From Astatotilapia calliptera (taxonomy: Eukaryota > Chordata > Actinopteri > Cichliformes > Cichlidae), in contig NC_039308.1 in NCBI RefSeq assembly GCF_900246225.1, positions 6,355,586-6,419,585 on the forward strand: 64,000 nucleotides of DNA, in the 5' to 3' direction. How positions within the stretch are numbered: position 1 is the stretch's first letter; each line of letters begins with the position of its first letter. Shown piece after piece: positions 58,561 to 64,000 of this stretch. The position numbers and the translations under genes are program-made. The notes beneath the pieces were generated by a model. That model was not told where the DNA came from and searched no databases. It was given only the letters and a program-made list of their open reading frames with translations.

Positions 58561-60175
58561 CTTCATAAGGTGATACAGGTACATCCTGGAGAGTCATGTA
58601 GAGGCAGACATCCACCAATGTTCACATTCACACTCACATCCAGGGTAAAATCACCAAATATCCTAAAATGAATATATTTGGACCCAAATAGTGGTTTTAC
58701 AGATTATTTTCTACTGATAAAGACCTGGCTGGCTGATTTCCAGTGAAAACAGAACTTTTCCTGGAAATTAACAAAAAACATCTTTTTTAATGTCTGGGCA
58801 ATGAGCTACCAAAGCTTTTTATGTAATTTTATTTTTTATTTCTTACTATCGAAGCCCCAAAAGTCATTCTGTCAGATTTCTTGTATTTATTTACAGCAGC
58901 ATTTCTTTATCATGTAGAAAGAGATGCACAATTTAAATTGCACTTCTTAGTAATCTGTTAAGATATAGGAGGGAATAAATGTGCAGTTAACTTCTTTAAA
59001 CCGATAGAAAAGGGAGTTTCAGTTAAGATGAAAGTGAGCTATATGTGGCCCATGATGTAAAATGTGTTTGACATCCCTGCCTTAAAAGTCTATCAAGAAA
59101 AGTGTTTAGATGACTCTAGTAAAATGCACACATAGATCCTAACCCGTCACTGTGGTGAACCTTTTATGAAGTTTAGAAGCTGTGGGACAAACACAGAGGG
59201 ACTGGCAAATACCAGTGACACAATATTAATGAATCACATATTTTTATATACAGATAAGCTTTCCAATTAATCTCTCCCCACCTACTTGTCTTTTTGCCCT
59301 TTAATTCCTCCATCCCCATCACTTTTTGGGTGTTTTTCAGCTTGTTTAACTTTCCTCATTATTCTTGCTTTCATGTCATATTCTTCCATTTACATGTACT
59401 GTATCTGCTTTGACTGGACTAATGTTGAAACTGAACCAATATGCTGCAGACTCTATGTGCTATAGTCATGCTGTTTAAGAGAACTGCTCTGAACTCCTCA
59501 TTTGACTGACTGCAACTGGATGAAAGCATTTTGTACACGCATGTCATGTTGCATGTAATTAACTAACTGACAAATGAGGAGACTGAATTGTGACACTCTG
59601 AACATCTGCGCACGAGACGTTGGAGCTGGACTTTTGCAGCTTTCTTTCATGTTGTGATGACTCTGATTTTTTTCTATACCAGTGCACCAATGTACCTTTA
59701 AACAGCTGCTTTAACTTAGTGACAATCATTAAAGGTGGAGGAGTTTACACACTGAGGACATGAAAAAGGAAAGCTGCACAGATAAATAAAAATGGTTATT
59801 TAATGCTTGCGTACATTTCTCATTAATATGCCAAGCAATGGAATCCCAACAAGGCCCATTTTTCCTGTTATGCTGTTTTGATGTGCATATGTTTACGTTT
59901 AGTGTATAAAATTCAGTACGGATCCTCTCGGTGTGAGTTGTGTGCTTTTGATTGTGTTTGTTGGTGTCAGGCCCTATATTGGTTTCCCGAAAGTTTTTTC
60001 TTTTTAACTGAAATTACAACAATAAAAAGACATGAACGAATATGAAGCACAATCAAATAATTTTGTCTGTTTTGTATTTTTTGGTCATTCTTTAAGGCTT
60101 TCTGTAACGTGAAGGGAAGAAAGCGCAAGCAAAAATAACCAGTGGTGTAATGAATTAATGTGTTAATTATCAGGT
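58561..60175. other. No gene recognised
   Basis: AT-rich intergenic sequence without a supported exon, RNA gene or element. Confidence 0.4.
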
Positions 60176-60177
60176 TA

Positions 60178-60300
60178 GCTATATAGGTAAAGCTATAGCT
60201 ATAGGTATAGGGTTAGGGTAGTCCCATAGTATAGGATTAGGTACTCTATAGGTAATACTCTATAGGTAACTCTATAGGTAATCCCATAGTTGATTGCAGA
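60178..60300. repeat. Irregular TATAGGTA-type minisatellite
   Basis: Repeated CTATAGGTAA / TAGGGTTAGG / TCCCATAGT words in irregular tandem order over about 120 bp. Confidence 0.6.
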
Positions 60301-60394
60301 GCTAATATATTTGCTAATATGATAGCAAATCCATGAGCTAACAGGAAAAGCTTCTTCAGCTCTAAGACCCCAACTGTCTGCCATCTATAATCCA

Positions 60395-60760
60395 GTTTTG
60401 AGATCCCTTCCCAGACGCCTTAACGCCCACTCACATCCTGGGCCATTTGACCACAGTAAATCACATGATAGGGGTGGGGCTAGGTCTCACAATGGGTTCA
60501 TCTGAGACCTTGGCTGATTGTGACCCACACCCGCTTTCACACTTTAGCTCTTGTGATTAGGAAGAGGATCAACAGAGGGTCCATGACCCTCTTGGGGACA
60601 CTCCCATAGGGCTTAAAATCTGGGACTCTCCACCAATTGCTCTTAGAACTAAAGCTTCTCAGATGAGAGGTGAAACATCTTCAAGAAAATTAAAGAAGTC
60701 CAGATGCTTTTTTTCTTTCTGAGCTCCATCGACTATGATGACCTGGATGACTGAAAAAAT
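60395..60760 (+). repeat. Dispersed repeat, probably Penelope-like terminal region
   Basis: GATCCCTTCCCAGACGCCTT, then TCTCAGATGAGAGGTGAAAC, TTCAAGAAAATTAAAGAAGT and CCAGATGC, ending GATGACCTGGATGACTGA. The AGATGAGAGGTGAAAC / CCAGATG layout parallels the GATGAGTGACGAAAC / CCAGATGAAC ends at 1.2 and 15.97 kb. Confidence 0.4.
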
Positions 60761-61990
60761 TAACAGACACACCACAGGAGTAACAACCCTAAATATAACA
60801 AATACTGAAAAGGTATTAGAAATGAAACAGGCTACACTGAAAAAAATGAATGGTTAGATTGGATATTTTGGACCACCTACCAAGAAAATGTCTCATGCAC
60901 AACCGCTAGACCAACCCTAGCCACATCACAATTTCAACTCGCATCAGAAAATAGTTCAGCCATCCTGGCACGCATGCCGAAGATGTTCAAGTTGTTCGCT
61001 GCCCCCGAATGAAACCTGCAAACTGCTGCACTATCTTTACCCACCTGTAAAACCACAAACCTCTCCAAATGTTGATTACTACCCAGGAAATTACACCTGT
61101 TTTTATAGGAATGAATTGAATTGAATAGTGTACTTATATGGGTTTATTTTACAGGATAATAATTTTGGTCATGTGTCATGTGATGGGCCAATGGTATGAC
61201 TCCCTTTAATGGGTTCCATTTATTTCCCCACAGCATGAAATAGCAGAGAGGCCAGTAAGAAATCACACTTGTTTTGGCATATACATCCTTTTTCCATCAA
61301 GGTTATTGAGGAACCAGCTGAGCTGACCCAGACTTTCAAATCAAAGTCAGGGTTTTCAATCAAACCTGTAGTGTTGGAATAATAATTTCCTCTATTTACA
61401 TTTTCTTACAATGATAATCTGTACAAATGCAATAAAGTGATGCAAAAAAGTGTTGGGTTTAAGAAAGCTGTTACACATTCAAAATCAATCATATTTTATC
61501 GCTGAGATATCTAAACATCACATGCTAAAAGCAAGCGAAAACATCCCATTGAACATGGACCCTGAAGCAGCAGGGTGGGTAACAAGTTACTTTTTAAAAT
61601 AAAACTGTGTATAACAGCTAGAATAGCCATGTATCTAGCTCAGAAAAGTTGTAAATAACAACAGGGGCCACAGAGTAATGAAAGCGACTGCTATGCATGC
61701 ATATGTATAACTGATGGTATTTATGAAGTAGAATAATCACAAATGAATCATTACAATTTGAAATTAAATGCAATGCAATCACCTTTTCCTACATGCTGTA
61801 TTTAATCACCATAAAGAAAATATCCTATAATTAGTGGTAAATTACTGAAAATCATAGTATTCAAAACACTGTTAGAATGAGAATCTCAAAACGTCATGTG
61901 TTATGTACAAAAAATAACAAACAAAAAAGCAAACAGAAAAACAAAATGTTTTTTAAATGGCACTTTGGTTTACTTGTGTACTGATACAAC
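60761..61990. other. No gene recognised
   Basis: AT-rich sequence. No exon or RNA gene seen. Confidence 0.4.
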
Positions 61991-61994
61991 ACTG

Positions 61995-63110
61995 ACTGCA
62001 TTTGCTAGGATTACTAGGGATAGGAATGCTGAGAATTTAGTGATCCCTGTTTCATTATCGATAACACTTATCGATTCAATTCCTTATCAGTTCAATAAGT
62101 TCAAAACTTATCAATATGTTTTCATCGGCTCTGCTTTGAGAGTCACCACCATCGCTAGCATATAAAAATATATCACATCTTACATGTGCTCTATTGACCA
62201 CACAGTGTGTGCATGTTGCAAATGTTTGTGCATGTTGGAGATATTTCTGCTCTTTTTGTGATCAGTTTTGGGATCCATCCACTCTCTTCCGCTTATTCTC
62301 GCTGGAGCCTTTCCCAGCTCAGTTTTACAAAAAGTAATTATTACACATATTACACAGAACATTTTTCACACTTTAAAAAAAAATGCTGTATGTTACTTAA
62401 TTACTCCCAGGAGAGAGTAATTCATTGTACCACTCATTACATTACTTTCTCTGTAAAATAGCTGAAACACACTCTCTCATAATTACCATTTAACAAGATA
62501 AACCTGCTACTACAACTCAACACAGCAACACAAATACATGTTCTAATGAGGACAAACATATGATCTTTCTCTTAGTATTTAGGTATGAATACAAAGCAAA
62601 GATGAAAACCGGCAGGAAGAGACTTTAAAGTAATGACCAGAGTGATTCAAACATGAACAGGTAGAAATGGAGACTGCAACCTGACTGCTCATTTGTATGT
62701 TACTGTTGATGTTAAGGGTCTTGGTGCTGGGCCGGCATTCACTCAGTTTTTACTCTTGGTTCTTGGCTAGCTTAGCATTAGCATGCTGTCCGTGCAGGTC
62801 TTTTTGTGCAGGCTGAAGTTGTGTTAGCAGCATACTGTGGTTGTTTTTGTCTTGATATAGTTTAAAGTTTACCATCACACTCTCGTCCTTTTGTGCAATA
62901 AAAATAAATGTCCACATCCATGCTGTAGATTGTGCTGCTATTTTCCTTGTCTGACACACAAACTGAAATCAGCTGAGTGTAGTGCAAGTGCAACTGGAAC
63001 CGGTAAGTGAGATCGATGGGCAGGCAGACTAACAATTCTAATGAATTGGACTACTGGAGCAGGTTCTCTACAAGAACCAGTTTTCTATATAAAAACATCA
63101 AATACATTTT
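61995..63110 (-). mobile_element. Diverged hAT-type fragment
   Basis: Left part TTATCGATTCAATTCCTTAT and right part CTACAAGAACCAGTTTTCTA resemble the ends of the BED-finger hAT-like elements at 27.6 and 56.0 kb. The minus-strand frame at 62362-62180 includes NISNMHKHLQHAHTVW, a BED-finger-like His pair. No TSD or clear TIR recognised. Confidence 0.35.
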
Positions 63111-63254
63111 CAGCTGCTATAATCTTCAACATTTCATCTTCTAAAAACAATCATGTAACCTTTCAGAAAGTTGCTTAAACTCAATCAAATAACCCATATA
63201 CAATTCTATTGCAATAAAACAAAAGAATTGATGGGTATCCCATGTCATATGCAA

Positions 63255-63480
63255 TGGTAAATGGACTGATTCTTATAGAGTGCTTTTCTACTCTCCCAGA
63301 GAACTCAAAGCACTCTATACAACATGCTACAATCACCTTCTTCTATACTTATACTGCTTCCTAACCACATTCAGACACATTCATACTCCGACGGACTGGA
63401 GGAGCCAGGATCGAACCACTAACCGTCCGATCAGCAGGTGACCTGCTCTACCTCCTGAGCTACAGCTCAGCTACTTCAGT
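63255..63480 (-). mobile_element. tRNA-derived SINE-like repeat
   Basis: On the minus strand, AGCTGTAGCTCAGGAGGTAG and AGCAGGTCACC form an A-box-like region. GTTAGTGGTTCGATCCTGGC supplies a B box (GGTTCGATCC). The rest matches the repeat at 50885-50975 (TGGACTGATTCTTATAGAGT). It lacks a foldable complete tRNA, so it is a retroposed repeat rather than a tRNA gene. Confidence 0.6.
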
Positions 63481-64000
63481 AAGCTTGAAACAAAGTGCTC
63501 ACATTTTTCAGCAGCGTACCCTGGAATTGTTTGGGATTGTGAACATCAGATTTTGAAAGTTATGGGAAGGCCTATGTTACAGCGACAGCTGCAAAAAAGC
63601 CTGAAAACCAACCTCCAATATAGGGTGAAATGCAATGCTAAAAAAAAAAATAAAGGAACACTTGAGAATATAGCATCACATCATTTACACTTATGGCATA
63701 TTGATCCAGTTACTCAAGTAGCAGAGGGAGTTGTTAATCAGTTTCAGGTGCACTAGAAAGACAACATTGAAACCTCAAAACAGGAATGGTTTTACAGGTG
63801 GAGGTCAGATCTTTTTTCCCCTTTTCAACTTTTGACTGTTTTTTCACTAGTTTTGCATTTGGCTGGGGTTAGTGTCATTACTGGTCGCACGAGGTGATAT
63901 TTGAACCCTACAGAGTTTGTACAGGTAGACCAACTCCAACAGATGAGAGCAGGTTCACCCTGAGTAGATGTGAACATTATGCTGCAACTTGTAGCACTGT
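63481..64000. other. No gene recognised
   Basis: Ends in AT-rich sequence. The short open frame at 63553-63756 has no recognisable domain. Confidence 0.35.

Noticed and set aside
63400..63475. A tRNA gene on the minus strand
   Set aside because: A and B boxes are present, but no complete cloverleaf or anticodon arm can be drawn, and the downstream part repeats elsewhere in the window; it is a SINE.

Overview
This window is vertebrate nuclear DNA, almost certainly from a percomorph teleost. The coding signal is in short, spliced exons with GT-AG introns, and fish-type transposons fill most of the rest (Tc1 families, hAT-like elements with 8-bp target duplications, Rex3/RTE, L2/CR1/Rex1-clade LINEs, Penelope-like pieces, tRNA-derived SINEs). 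A cichlid is plausible but cannot be proved from the sequence. There are no prokaryotic features, rRNA, CRISPR or operons.

Genes, left to right. (1) 2719-4601 (+): the 3' five exons of a stromelysin-3 type matrix metalloproteinase (mmp11), from late catalytic domain through hemopexin domain to stop; earlier exons are not in the first 2.7 kb. (2) 17447-21278 (+): complete ten-exon skp2, the F-box/LRR substrate receptor of SCF ubiquitin ligase. (3) 33248-25382 (-): complete twelve-exon nadk2, mitochondrial NAD kinase 2, convergent with skp2; SKP2 and NADK2 are also neighbours in human, so this is conserved microsynteny. (4) 37142-38678 (+): three consecutive exons of a B-type-like lamin (coil 2, NLS), without head, coil 1, Ig tail or CaaX box in view and with an in-frame TAG in the first one: a probable pseudogene. 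(5) 57010-57186 (+): the last exon of a relaxin-family (RXFP/LGR) receptor, carrying TM7 and the C-tail, with a hAT-like element inserted exactly at its splice acceptor.

Transposon layout. 1-17 kb holds Penelope-like remnants, a decayed DNA transposon, an 8-bp-TSD element encoding a THAP zinc finger (8837-10514), a Rex3/RTE relic split by a hAT-like element (10930-12727), and an I/Nimb-clade LINE RNase H remnant just upstream of skp2. nadk2 introns hold two hAT-like elements with perfect TSDs. 34-37 kb holds an L2 tail and a Tc1 relic. 41.1-55.8 kb is one very large inverted structure: mirrored outer arms, each with an array of a ~182-bp satellite (12 units on the left, 11 in reverse on the right), enclosing a nest in which a LINE sits inside one Tc1-like element and a second, nearly intact Tc1 element sits inside that LINE. 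57.2-64 kb has a further hAT-like element, Penelope-like and SINE copies and otherwise unassigned AT-rich sequence.

The most interesting items are the transposon that duplicated a splice acceptor of the RXFP exon, the decayed lamin with exactly conserved exon lengths, and the satellite-armed inverted structure.
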